Positions 1 through 11,744 are shown, counted from the first letter of the stretch. The stretch is 64,000 nucleotides of DNA from Trochalopteron elliotii (GCA_024734555.1 JANPWX010000064.1:917990-981989), one strand, 5' to 3'. The notes: a model not told the origin generated them from the sequence alone. Translations and numbers: made by a program.

Positions 1-3000
1 TTTTCAGTCAAGATGTGTAAAGATGCTTTACCATCATCATACTAACTGTACAAAATATTCATGGTACTTTGATAATCTGTAGTGGTATTTATGGAAGATA
101 TGTTTTTTTAGGCTTTTGACTTTTTAGTGTTTGCAAATTAGTTTAAGCCACAAGACATGCCCTATTCTTTGTTAAGAATAAAGCTTGAAAGTTCACATTT
201 AATATTTCAGAGGTTGGTATTTTCCCCTTTCTTCTTAAAACCTAGGTCTTAGGCACCTGGAAAATCTGTAAAATTATGCCTTCCTTATGAAAACTACCTC
301 TTTAGAAGAAATAGTTCATGCTGTGGCTTAGTTGGGGTTAGTCATCTCGATCTGATTTTAAAAAAGAGGTTTGATAAGCAGATTCAGTAGAGTTACTTGT
401 ATTTACAGCACTGCAATTCAGAACAGAACAGTCTAACCTGGAGACAGCTATTGAATTTACCTTATTATACACAGTATATTGAGTGTAATACATTTGAATG
501 GATATATGTATTCTACGGGCATCTGGTATATGTAGTAATTGGAAGTTTTCAAATAAGAGATCCAAAAGTACAAGCCTGATCTCACTTTTCTTTGTTGATA
601 CTTAAAAGTCTGTATGAACATACACCTTTGTATTTAGCATTCTCTAGGTTTTCAAATTTCCATGGCCAAGGCATGTTGGTGTCAGCACTTTGCAAATAGC
701 TTTGCATTTAGCTCTCATGCAGGTTTGCAGTGCTCATCCTAGTAGTTCCCATGGCATTCCACCTAGAAGGGAGACACCAACCAAATGTGACCAGGAGAGG
801 CAGTACCTCCTCTTTCACACAGCAGTCCCGTTGTTAAAGCATTCAGCTGGTCTGAGTGCTTTATGGTCGATCCATATGCAGTTTCCAGGTAAATCTTTGA
901 CCATTGTTGAGACTATCATAATGTAGTTCAGGTTGTGAAGACCATACCACAGCTTGGCCCAAACCTGCAGTAGTAATCCCTTCCCAAATTTTATGTTAAA
1001 TATTATGTACTGTTCATCATGTTGAGGTTAGTAGGCATGTATTAATGTTATTTGTAATATACTTTAAATGTGGTAAATACTGGTTGGTGAGGCTGGGACA
1101 CAGATTTTCAGTTAAACCCATATGAATATCAAACCCAACAGAATGAAGATGTGCATTTTTTCTTCCTTGTCATGTGTCTTGTCTCAGCTGTTGTATGTGT
1201 GGTGTGCAGGTTGCTCTCATTGGAAAAAACTCTGCTGCACTCTGTCATCTACAGCTTCCCCAGCACATGAAAATGCTCTCCTTAATAGGCTCCCAGTACA
1301 GGGTAAAGCACCCCTTGTACAGGTCTCTTTGTAAGGTGACAGTCAGCAGTTTGCTGTATTGTCAAACACAGCATGATTCAATTCATGTATTTCTGGGGGG
1401 GAGTAGGACACTGTGATTACATACCTGCCTGCATTCTGCCTAGATAATTTCATTTTTCATTTAAAAGTTGCCTGCTGAAGCAGAGTCAGAGAGCAGCTCT
1501 CAAACTTGTTTATCTCCCTGGGTGAACATTTCAGTGAATAAGATATTGCCTGTATCACCACCAGCAGCAAAGTACCACAGCACACAGATCATTAAGAGCT
1601 AATGCAGGTGCCTGTCCTCAGTGCAGGATTTGGCACAGCACTTGGGGCTCTTTCACCTGAGTGCACTGAAGCACACAAGCCTTACCAATGGTGCTGCTCC
1701 AACCACAGCTGTCCTGCAGCTTTAGTACTGACTGAGGAAACCAGGCAGCTCCCAGTGGACACTCTGAGGACCAGCTGCCCCTGGGTGCTTCCATCAGGCC
1801 AATGCATTCCTGGGGCTGGGAAGGAGACAAGGCAGAAACATAAAGGCTAGGTACTTGTAGCTGGTTCTAGAGCTAGCCTTAAGTATGTAAACCCAGAGTA
1901 TATCACATTTGTTTCCCTGCAAGGGATTTATGTCCTTTTATTGACAGGTTTGCGGAAGAATTCGCCTGGCTATAGCAGAACATATTTTCACAGTTTTCTA
2001 AGATGCTAACCAGTAGATATTATATTCAGATTATAATCTTTTGATAAGTTCCAAATTATTTTTTGCTAAGCCTTAAAAGTTTCAATGTGCATGAACTTTA
2101 ATGGACATCTGAGATGAGTTTTGTGAAAGACAATGAGACCTGTACACTTACTTGTGAATGTACAAATATAAGCAAATTAAAAACATGACTGTTTTTAAGG
2201 GGATGCTCTTACTGAGATTCATTTTAATGAGAGACCCAAACACCTGTGCTGCAATGCCTTCAGGCAAGAGGGCATATGCATACATGTAACTGAAGTCTGA
2301 GAAAAGCTTTAGAATAATTTCCATTGCTTTCCCTAATTTCTACCATTACATTTAATTGTTTTACCTCCTGATGAGGCTGTTTTCTTGTGAGTTTCAGCTT
2401 TAGTGGTTCATGCAGGAATGTCAAGATTAAGGCTTGAAAATATGAGTCTGTAAAATGTTTTTTTTAAAATTATCAAGTATGCAATGAAAAAGAGACCTTT
2501 TCTCATTGTGAGAAAAATCTTACATCAGGTCTCAAGTAAGTGGCTCCAAGGTCAACTGATGGGAACTGAAATGCAGTATAGTAAAAAATGGCTACATTAA
2601 ATTTGACTAATTTAGGTGCCCCTGAAAACTACAGTGTGTTTTACTGGTGTGACCAGCAGACAAAAAGTGACAAGTGAGCTAAAGCCTTAACTCCATCATG
2701 TCTCCTTTGCCTGTTTGTGTTCTTTAGCTTAGGTGGGGCTGGCACAAAGGAGTTTGTCTGTTCCAGCTACAGAACCCCGAGAGAATGGACAGACCAAGTT
2801 GTGTTGGGTGAACAAAAGTGGCCAGACAGATGAATGGCTGGGTAAGTTACACCTAGAAATTTCACTGGTATATATATTTGTGCGTGTGTGTGTGTGTGAG
2901 TAGAGATACTGAGGGAATAGATGGCAAAAAGAGACCAAATTCCACTTAATCATATAATCATTGTTATCTCAGGTATCCTCATATAAATTCATTTACCTTC

Positions 3001-6000
3001 AGACTGAGTGTTTTACAGATGTCCCTAATAACTCGAAATTTCTATCCAAACAACGTGAATATGACTCAGAGGTAGGAAATTAAGCTATACAGTTGAGAAT
3101 TGCCTACTACGAAGTACCACAGCTAAACTTTATGCCAACCTGACCAGGTTTTGGAAACGACTTGTTTCGTCTTCAACCCTTGAGGTCCACCAGGAAATTT
3201 TAGAATAGACATTGAGCACTCTGAAGGAAGAAGGAGCTGTGTAAATTACAGGAGTGAGTTACCATTTTCTTTTAGATTGTAGCAACTGCAGTCAATATCT
3301 CTCTTGTACATGGAGTCAATCTGGGATGTATGTATTAACCCTAGAACCTCCTGACCTTCAGAAAGAAACCAAAGATTTGAGCAAGGAAACTGTGATCAAA
3401 ATCCCCTTCCCTACACACTTCACTAAGTACATTGGTGCTTGTACGCTAAATCCTGCTATTTTAAAACAAGTTAAATGTTTTGACAATCTTGATTCTTTGG
3501 GATAAGTGTAAGTCATGCTCTGGTAATTCCTATTAGATTTAAAAGCCTCATCTGTTCAGTGCTCTGATTTAGGTATGTGCAAGTGTAGCTTGCAGGAAAG
3601 GAGGATTTCACAAAGAACTTGCAGGTCAAATGAGGAATTATCCACAAGGTTATACAACAGCTGAGCAGTAGTGTTTGAACCATAACTCTGGGTTTAAGTG
3701 TCTCAATTCTGCATCTGATGCCTTAGTCGTTTATTGACTCTAATTTCATGTGTTTGGAAGCAATTTTTCCCATGAGAGGTTTCAAAAAGACTGCAGCTAG
3801 TTGTTCTTTGGAGATTTTGGATTCAGATGGTGATGATGTAATTTAGAAAACATTTTAAATCAGCCCAGGCTATACTATTAGAAGTAAAAATTGTTTCAGC
3901 AAATAAAATGTACTCAGAACATGGTGACCCAACAACCTGTAATAAGGTCTTCAAAATATATACTTAACAGAGGGAAATGGAAATGCCAATTGCCCCTAGC
4001 TGTGACACCCACTGTTGTCCTGTAACCTTGTGTCACATACTTGTTTTAAATATATTAGTAAAGAATGTATTCTACTTTCTAAAGTAACAATAGATGAGAA
4101 AAAAATCAACAAAATTGTGTGTAGCATTAATAAAGAAAACCTTTTAAGAACAGTTTGATGGTGCCACTAGAAACTAATGGCGCTGACTAGGAACTAATTA
4201 CAGCTGCTCCTTTGGCCTTGGGTTTGCTTGCAGGGAGGTTCTGCTTACCCAGCTTTTGTGCAGAAAACGAAGATACCACACAAGCTGCTGCTGACTGGGG
4301 GGTGCAGAGGGGAGGTGAGTGGAAACAAGAGACAGAAAATGTTGCCATACTCTTCAAAGTGCTGCGCTTGGGGTATGTGTCCATTCACTAATTGCATGGG
4401 AGTTCGGTCACAGCAGGATTTTGTGATTACACAGTTTAATAGCTCCTGCCTATTATTAAGGGATCTTTGTTTTTGCCATTTGTCTTTCATATTCATCCAC
4501 ACTTTCTATTATGTTTCTGCTTGCTTGTCCCCCGCTTGTCCCCTACCAGTTCCTCCAGACTATTATCTGCCATTTCAATACATTCCACCATGCACGCATC
4601 AGTTTAGTTTTCTCATGACTCTTCTCTTTCAGTTGTTTCTGTCTCGGCAGCTCTCAGCCTGCTCCCCTGCTTCTAATTCAGCTCCCACTCACTGAAAACC
4701 TCTCATGCTGATTTTACTTAATACAGTATAATTAAGTGTAGGGTTTTTCAGAGAGTTTTTCAGGAAGTTTTTCAGAGGCACATGCATAAGAGGATGGACT
4801 TTTCACGGTGCAGCTATTTATTATGCTTGTTAGAAACAATGTTAAAATAAAGGTGGCTACAAACACTCCAGGGTAGACACCTTTGATAAGAGTAGACAAT
4901 GGGCCTTTGAGAGACTCTAGCAATGAAACTGTCTTAAAATGTCTCCCTCCCTACTGCTTGGTTGAAGGGTGGGTTGCTCCACACAGTTATTATTCTCTCT
5001 GGTTAAAAGTGAATAGGCAGGGGAGGACTGAGTAGTAAACAGTTCCTGAATTGTCTAGGTCTTCAAAAACAGCATATTATTAAACAACAAGCTGAGGGTG
5101 GTCAGATACACAGCTATAGTCAGAAAAAAGTACTTCCTTAACCTGGTTATTTGTGTCAGGGGCAGCAATGCTGTGTTCATGTGGCACTTACTATGTTTTT
5201 GATTTAGGCTTCCCTGGACACTAATATTTAATGGAATTTGAGGAATTGCAAATGGCCTCACAAACCATTTCTTACTCTGATGAAACTAAGAAAGAATAAT
5301 ACAAACAATAAAAATGCTTTCACATCCTGCTCTCATCAGAGTACTATGGGAAACATGTAAATAAAGAAAACAAATCAGTGCCTCGTTCACCCTTCATCAA
5401 CTGCCTAACAACTTGCAAACAGTTAATTACATACCTTTAAAATGCATGTACAGGAGAAATGAATCAGAAAAAAGCTTCTGTAATGAGAAAGGACAGCACA
5501 GAAATACTCACTCAATACAGGTAAATTTAAGCCTTTAAATCTGACAGTACTGAAAGAATGTACTGCATGTAATAGTATGCTAAATGTCTGCTTTATGCCA
5601 AGCATTTAATAATCATTAATCTACAATGATTGTTCCACATTTGTTTTTTGCTACTAACATTTTTTTTTGCTACTAACCTTTGTAACTTCTGCTCTTCACT
5701 TAAAAGTGAGATAAGGATTTACACACTACATAGAAGAATTAAATCCTAAATTGCTTAAATATATTGAAGAGTATCAAGTAATAAGTAATATTATGCTGAG
5801 TTACTTTCACATTTCTAAATACTTAGGACCAAGGTAGACCAGTAGCTCAGGCCCAGTAAATACATTATTGCTATGGCTAGCAGCAGAACATGGACTTTAT
5901 ACTGATTTTGCAAATCTTCTGAAATCTGTCAGGCTTTGCTGAGCTTGCTTTAGCATTCCTGCAACTATTTTACTTTGCTTACTTGTTACAACAACCTTAT

Positions 6001-6039
6001 AATGATCAGGAGGTACTTCTCTAATGTATTGGTTTCCAC
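1..6039. other. Upstream intergenic stretch, no gene recognised
   Basis: AT-rich DNA with stop codons in all frames and only short random reading frames. I looked for coding exons of DOCK4, the gene that lies upstream of IMMP2L in human, and saw none; a distal 3' UTR cannot be excluded. An AATAAA at 178-183 could be a polyadenylation signal but has no supporting context. A short GT run lies near 2882-2898. Slightly GC-richer patches at about 720-860 and 1600-1850 match nothing I know. Confidence 0.5.
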
Positions 6040-6312
6040 ACAGGTGACCAGTGCTAGGCATAAGGGCATGAGGAAATGGAATGAAGCTGGATCAGGGGAA
6101 GTTCAGATTGGACATAAGGAAAAGGTTCTTCACTGAAAGGGTGGTCAGTCACTGGAACAGGCTCCCTGGGAAAGTGGTCACAGCCGCAAGCCTGCCAGTG
6201 TTCAAGGGGTATCTAAACAATTTAGTCATATGCTTTAGATTAGGTAGTCCTGTGAGGATTGGGGAGCCGGACTCAAAGATTTTTATGGGTCCCTTTCAAA
6301 TTGAGACATTCT
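6040..6312 (+). mobile_element. CR1 LINE fragment, 3' end
   Basis: The order of segments is that of avian CR1 3' ends: a stretch reading roughly 'atcaggggaagttcagattgg', then 'aaaggttcttcactgaaagg', 'cactggaacaggctccctgg', and a terminal 'gggtccctttcaaattgaga' followed by 'cattctatg' at about 6304-6312. The 5' part is missing, as in most CR1 copies. A short open frame here is the decayed C-terminal tail of the CR1 ORF2 region and not a host gene. Identification rests on recalled consensus, so subfamily is not assigned. Confidence 0.85.
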
Positions 6313-6506
6313 ATGTTTATGTGTTTTATTTTTTGGTAATTGTATATAATTGTGGGATACAACCGAAATACATAGTAATAAGTGGTAATAAGCAGTTGGC
6401 AGAATGCAATGTTTATGCCCTTATCATAACAATGCAATGCAGCGAATTACAGAGTATCTTGGGTTGTGTAACCAAAAAAAAAAAAAAAGGTGTATTCTAT
6501 TTCATC

Positions 6507-7230
6507 TGTTGAAAGAAGTTGGGGAGATGTTTTTCTTTATCTCTTGTAACTCCTGGGGGGAAGGGGCAGGTGCCTTCTGGTAATGCGCCAGCTGTTAAAA
6601 CCAGGTGGGGCCGTGTTCCTTATCCCTTTCACCACCCAGCATCCCTCCAGGGGGATATCTTCTGTTAATGGGCCACTAAGGCTCACCAATGACATGACAC
6701 ATTACATCATCCCATTGTGAGATGCTCCACTCAGTGGGGGGAGCCAAACCACTCCTACCTAGATAAAAACACAGGAATGCCAAGATCAGACCCATCTCAC
6801 CATAACTGTACCCCTTCTACAGGACCATCTCTACTCCAACAGAACCACATCTGCCACTCCAGGAGGGCTTACTTTGGCCTGCTTCCAACACCCTGACCAA
6901 CAGGGTGTCAGGTTGTATTTCTGACTCAGTCGGGATTTCTAGGATTTTTTGTTTCTTTGCTTGCTTGTGGGTTTTTTTTGTTTGTTTGTTTTTGTTTTGT
7001 TGTTGTTTTTTTAGTTTTTTGTGGGGTTTTTTTGGTTTTTTTTTTTTTTTTGGTACTACATTTGTGTTCTTAATATTCCTAGTAAAGAACTGTTATTCCT
7101 ATTCCCAAATCTTTGCCTGAAAGCCTCTAATTGCAAATTTATAATAATTTGGAAAGGGAGGGGGGGTGATTTACATTCTCCATTCCAAGGGAAATTCCAG
7201 CTTTCCCTGGCAGATACCTGTCTTCCCAGA
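6507..7230 (+). mobile_element. LTR of an endogenous retrovirus, probably ERVL-like solo LTR
   Basis: The block begins with TGTTGAAAGAAG at 6507. It runs through a GC-richer U3-like part, then a T/G homopolymer-rich stretch (about 6945-7052), an 'agtaaagaactgttattcc' segment and a G-rich stretch at 7151-7169. It ends near 'cctgtcttcccagaccaaga' at about 7230. This order matches an ERVL-type LTR that I recall as common in passerine genomes. No viral gene follows it. I could not find an exact target-site duplication, so both ends are approximate. Confidence 0.5.
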
Positions 7231-9540
7231 CCAAGATACGTGGTTGGAATGACAGGAGTGGGGGGAGGCGTAAGATGACACTGGAAACTTCAGGGTTGTA
7301 AACAAGTCGCTGTTGGTCAGCTAAAAATACACTGACCTGGGAAGTTGGGAAAAGCCAGTTGTAGGGGTAACAAAGCAAACAAACAACTCCCATCACACTG
7401 AACCAAACCATCTAAAGACCTGTGGAAAACACAGAAGGGAAGCAAAACACCAGGGAGGTAAATGTCAGGAAGCGGTTATAAGAATTTTATAAGAATTTCT
7501 ATTATAGACATTGGGGTTTTTTTCCTTATAATAGGATTCTTTTTTTTTTTTTTTTGTAATTATTAAATCTGAACTGAAAAATCTTTCATGAGCCTGTCAA
7601 GAATTTACTTTTGTTGACAACAGACTCTTGACTTTGCATGTTTTTCTTCTTTCCCATGCAAAAATGTAAGTGTAATAATAGTTCCTTGAGAAATCCAACA
7701 CAATTAACTTGACTATCATAAGTTATTGATATATCATTGATATATATTTTCTGGCCTTCAAAGATTATGCTATTTTCACTGACTCATGATAGGATTTCAG
7801 GAATTAATGTCTTGTGTTTTAATTCTTCTCTTTTCCCAGATGGAGAGGTCACTAGAGAGTTTTATGCTCTGTGGCTTGCCTGACCAACTGGAAGCAAAAT
7901 CTACTTTATTCAGGCCAGACTGTGTTTCAGTGTGTATGAGGCATAACATGAATAATATGTGGTCAAAGGTAGCAGGAGTTAGGTTCCCAGTCATGTAATG
8001 AAATGGAGATGTGTAATAATACAATAGTGAAGATGCAGCAATCATATTTTTTTCAGTACAGTAGCAAGTTTAAGATTTATTGCCCTCTTTTGTGCCACAC
8101 CATTGATTGCTGCCCTTGGGCCTCAAGTTCTTCAAGCCACAGCTGGACTATACGAAGTGTTCATCTGCAATATCCATTAAGCAATCAGACCTTTTGATCC
8201 TGTGCCCCCTTTTCACTGCACCTTTTCTGTGCTCTGAGGCAGTTGGATCTGGCCCAGTATTTCCCTCCAAAACACACTTCCTCAGAGCAGTGCACTCAAC
8301 ACCGCTCAAACATTCCTTCCTTTACTATATGGAGGAAGACAAAAATGTCTTAAATACCCTACAGATAGTTGTGTTTGCAAATGCAAGGATTTTAACTCAA
8401 AGCAGGTCTTGAATATCTCCCAGAGATTTTCTGTGCTCTTAAAATGCAAAATGAAATTAACCTGGAGGAAACTGAACTAAATGTGTTTTTAGGTTAAAGC
8501 TTGCTGTTTGAGAGTCTGTTGAGTCTTTTAAATAGATTTTGTAGTGCAAAAGTTTCGTGGGTTGCCAAGAATGCTTTAATGGCACTCTCAACTGAAAAGT
8601 AATTGAAGAGGTGGGTAAAAAGGGCTTGCTTTTTCTTTTTTTCAGTCATAGATGCATCAAAGCATAGAAACAGCAAAACATTTTCAGTACCTTCTTGTTA
8701 GAGTTGAAAACAAAAACTTGTCATTTACTTTTGGGTACCAATGTGGTTGCAATAGGAATACTTATGAAAAAAAAGAAAAATAAAATGGTGCAAACATTGG
8801 TAATGGGTAATTTTCAGCTCATAACTATAGTATCAGCTTAGATAAATTTCACTTTATCCACAACTAAATGAAGAGCAAGAATGGGCATTTCCTGCTAGTT
8901 GCTTAGCACACACCTGATTTCAAAAATGAAGAGAACTGATAAGCCATGATTTGATCTTGAGAGGTTTATAGCAAAAATCTTTAATCTGAAAAGAGTTTCA
9001 GCTCGAGTTTTAGAGGGAATTATTTCATACTGTCAGCTTTAAGACCATGGAAACGTTGAGGCACATTCCCATAAGGTGTTTCTCTAATGTTACAATTAAA
9101 AATACAATATTGTATATTGTAATATTTGCATACAATTAGCATATTTATAAACAATTAGTGAAGGTTTCACATGAAACCACATGAAGTTTTTATATGAAAA
9201 TGGAGATAGTGGATAGCAGTGGCAAAATATCAATTTCCACACAATACACTGATAACCTACTGTAGAATCTGAAACACAGCACACTATTCAAATGTGTTAA
9301 AGAATGCGTTAAATAAAGGTTAACCAACAACAAAGTTACTAAGACTTATTTGCTTGTAAAAGTAATGCTTATTAAAAAATGAGTCAAGGGAAAACAAAAA
9401 GTGAAACACGGTAACAATCACTGGTTTTCCCTGGGTAGCAAACATGTTGGTATAAAGTGATACATATCAAATCATGTATTTCAGAAAACAAAATCACACC
9501 AAAGCTAATTATGTTTTTCTTTGTGAAAATGTTTTAAGCA
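7231..9540. other. No gene recognised
   Basis: AT-rich sequence with T-runs at about 7541-7554. The AT palindromes near 9102-9125 look like low-complexity DNA. No exon, RNA gene or repeat that I can name was seen. Confidence 0.45.
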
Positions 9541-9545
9541 AGTTC

Positions 9546-10155
9546 TGGTTTAAAAGACAGGTGTTTGCCAAGGAAGGCGGGAACCTCCCTGGAATGGAAA
9601 AAAATGACCCTCTCCCAGTCCCCGTGGCACCCCATACATCGGCTCTGGACCCACGAACGGCCGGGAAACGGGGAGAAGGCGAGCAGGCTTGCAGTGTAGA
9701 GACAGAACCTGACACACAGGAGCAGCCGCGGGGGGCAGGGGTCCGGCGGGAGACACTCCGGATCCTGGGTTTTGGCACCACACGCGCTGGCTCTGAGCTC
9801 TCGAGGGGCAGGGAAGCATCAAACAAATTGACAGCCCTTGGTGGCAGTGCTGAAGGAAAAAAAAACCCCAAAACAACAAAATCAAACAACAAAAAACCCC
9901 TACAAGGCAACAGGATCTCAGGTCAAATCCACTCACTACGCTGGGTGGCTGCTGCCCCAATCCCCCACTGGAAGGAAGGACCAGCCGCATTCCCCTGCAG
10001 AATCCGGGGCCCCCCTTCACCAATCGCGACAACCTCCCAGTCGTGGCAGGGGAGGGGGTGACGGGGAAGGTGGGCAGGGCAGTGACAATTCCGGGCACAA
10101 AATGTCTATTGGATAACCCCATCACCATGAGCCAAGCCCCACAAAACAAAACATT
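9546..10155 (-). mobile_element. LTR-like block in minus orientation
   Basis: A sharply bounded GC-rich block sits in AT-rich surroundings. Read on the minus strand it has a CCAAT box (CCAATAGAC, plus 10106-10114 complement) near its start, a second 'gattggtg' element, a G/T-rich homopolymer stretch (complement of about 9848-9900), and an end reading 'cttggcaaacacctgtcttt'. That end is homologous to the end of the LTR at 7180-7230. The long minus-strand open frame across it looks like a by-product of high GC. An orphan CpG-rich promoter is the alternative reading. No target duplication was found. Confidence 0.4.
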
Positions 10156-10159
10156 AAAA

Positions 10160-11159
10160 GTGGTAAGCATTGCTGAAGGGTTTGGATTTTACAAGAGGCT
10201 GGCTATTTTGTGTTTGGAATAGTGTGTAACAAGAAATTTTATAGATATGTGTACATAATTAATGTATCTTGTACTAAAAATGGTCTTAAAGTGTGCCTTC
10301 CAATTCAATTTATTAATAAGTACTCTACTGCAGTGCCTTCTAAGATAGTTGACTCCTATCTCAACAACAGTGAAAATATTTTATCTCTGTAAAAAGACAC
10401 AGTGAGATTACACATTCATACTTTCAGAGCTCAGCCTCAAAGTCAAGATCAATTCAGTTATGAATAATTTTATATTTGAGCTTAAAAATAACATTTTAGT
10501 AATTAATTCCAAATACCTGACTGCACAGGCTCAGCAGAGGTATCATCTTATATTGGTTTACAACAATGGCCTGACTAGTAGAAGTATCTCCCAGCATCTA
10601 GTTGGCAACTCCCTGAGCCAGAGGTAGTTCTTGTGTGTGTGATAATCTCTAATGGATTTTCCCTCTATAAACTTGCCCATTGACTCTTGAAGGTACATGA
10701 ACTATGTGGAAAAACCTTCTTCAAACTATACTGGCAGCTGCACTTGCCTGGTGTATTCATCAGCACCAGCCAGGAAAACCCAGCCACCATACATGGAGCC
10801 AGTACAGTGCAGCCAGCTGTATATGCAGCAGATGTGGCTGACATCAGTCCCGATCAAATCTGGTGTGCTCTAGGGGAAGTCATCGGCTTAACAAAAATCC
10901 TGCCCTTTTGTGTGGTTTACACTATATGCAAAGCACAGAACAGCTTTGTACTAAAATATCAAGAACTCCCAATATTACATAGGAACAACCAAAGAGATTT
11001 ATTGTTGTCCAATTGCCAAAAAATGGCCACAAGAGTATACTCCTTGTGCATTTGAATCGCCATCCTCACTGAAGGAAAACACAGCCACTGCAATGCAGCA
11101 TCCTCAAGCTTTTGGGGACTCAAACTGTAACTACAGGGGCTGAAAAGGATCAGGCCAAG
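10160..11159. other. Upstream flank of the CpG island, no gene recognised
   Basis: About 1 kb of AT-rich sequence. A plus-strand open frame at 10687-11055 (122 codons) has no recognisable domain. On the minus strand a short stretch near 10959-11110 also stays open but matches nothing I know. Confidence 0.4.
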
Positions 11160-11302
11160 TACCGTATTCCGTGCAGGGCCTGTCTTCTCTGTGTGTGGCA
11201 CAAGGCGAGCCCCTCAGGCCGCCCGGTGCAGCCGCCGCAGCCGCGGCCCCTCAGGGCGGCCCGGGGCGGCCGTTTCGGGAGCAGCGCGGGCTCCGCGCCC
11301 GC

Positions 11303-11316
11303 GCGTCACGTGACGC
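11303..11316. promoter_or_regulatory. Palindromic E-box / CLEAR-like site
   Basis: GCGTCACGTGACGC is a perfect 14-bp palindrome with a GTCACGTGAC core. That core is the established CLEAR-type E-box bound by TFEB/TFE3/MITF and also by USF factors. It lies about 40 bases upstream of the candidate exon 1 donor, in typical proximal promoter position. Binding is inferred, not shown. Confidence 0.6.
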
Positions 11317-11355
11317 GGCCGATTGCGGCCCGCCCCCCGCCGAACGGAGCAAAGG
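11317..11355 (+). other. IMMP2L: Candidate non-coding exon 1 of IMMP2L (3' boundary only)
   Basis: The sequence AAAGG|GTAAGCGG gives a near-consensus splice donor with the GT at 11356, inside the CpG island and just downstream of the E-box. Joining this end to the acceptor at 19885/19886 would give ...AAAGG|ATTATGGC, with A at -3 and G at +4 of the start codon. The 5' end is unknown; the start given is only the base after the E-box. Other donors, including one hidden in the gap, are possible. Confidence 0.4.
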
Positions 11356-11459
11356 GTAAGCGGCGGGAGCGGCCCGGAGCCGGGCGGAGCCACGGGAGCC
11401 GGGCGGGCTCGGAGAGCCGGGGCGGGGAAGGGGCCGGGGAGCCCGCTGGTGGAGTGGTA

Positions 11460-11496
11460 NNNNNNNNNNNNNNNNNNNNNNNNNNNNNNNNNNNNN
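11460..11496. other. Assembly gap of 37 N
   Basis: Undetermined bases lie within the GC-rich promoter island, immediately before the left arm of the palindrome at 11497. The missing sequence may include exon 1 sequence or a further part of the palindrome. Confidence 0.99.
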
Positions 11497-11744
11497 GTGA
11501 TCTGAAGGGCGAAGAAGGGAGGACCCTCCCTGCTGAGCCTCCTGTCCCGGCATTTGTAGGTGCTGTATGTTAGCGGCAGTTCTCGCAGCCGCCTCTGCCC
11601 CGCCCCTGCCCCCGCCCCGGCCGGCGCGTCCCTTGGGGCGGGGCCCCGCGGGGTGGCGGAACCGCCACTCACGTACGGCACCCGCTGCTGCCGCCCCTCG
11701 CTGCTCGGCTGTGTGGTTCCTCCCTTCTTCGCCCTTCAGATTAC
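11497..11744. repeat. Imperfect palindrome, about 248 bp, in the CpG island
   Basis: The two halves align without gaps about an axis at 11620.5, where CCGGCCGG spans 11617-11624. Positions 11500-11523 are the exact reverse complement of 11718-11741 (24 of 24). Positions 11559-11586 pair well with 11655-11682. The segment between them (11524-11558 against 11683-11717) is only about half identical, and the central GC-rich part somewhat more. As a result the two strands carry similar reading frames, both ending in PPFFALQI. The left arm may extend into the adjacent gap. Confidence 0.85.

Noticed and set aside
1..1100. 3' UTR of DOCK4
   Set aside because: Human gene order makes it possible, but no coding exon or convincing polyadenylation context is present.
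4228..4695. Plus-strand open frame of 155 codons
   Set aside because: No domain, no splice or promoter context, and a competing open frame on the minus strand.
6507..10155. One full provirus bounded by the two LTR-like blocks
   Set aside because: The blocks are in opposite orientation, share only a short end segment, and no viral gene lies between them.
9550..10170. Minus-strand open frame of about 206 codons
   Set aside because: It lies in a GC-rich LTR-like block. An overlapping frame on the other strand is also open, and the translation is a run of Pro/Ser/Leu/Arg without a domain.
10687..11055. Plus-strand open frame of 122 codons just upstream of the island
   Set aside because: No domain recognised and no supporting signals; may be chance.
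11112..11681. Several open frames on both strands of the CpG island
   Set aside because: High GC removes stop codons; they cross the N gap and mirror each other because of the palindrome.
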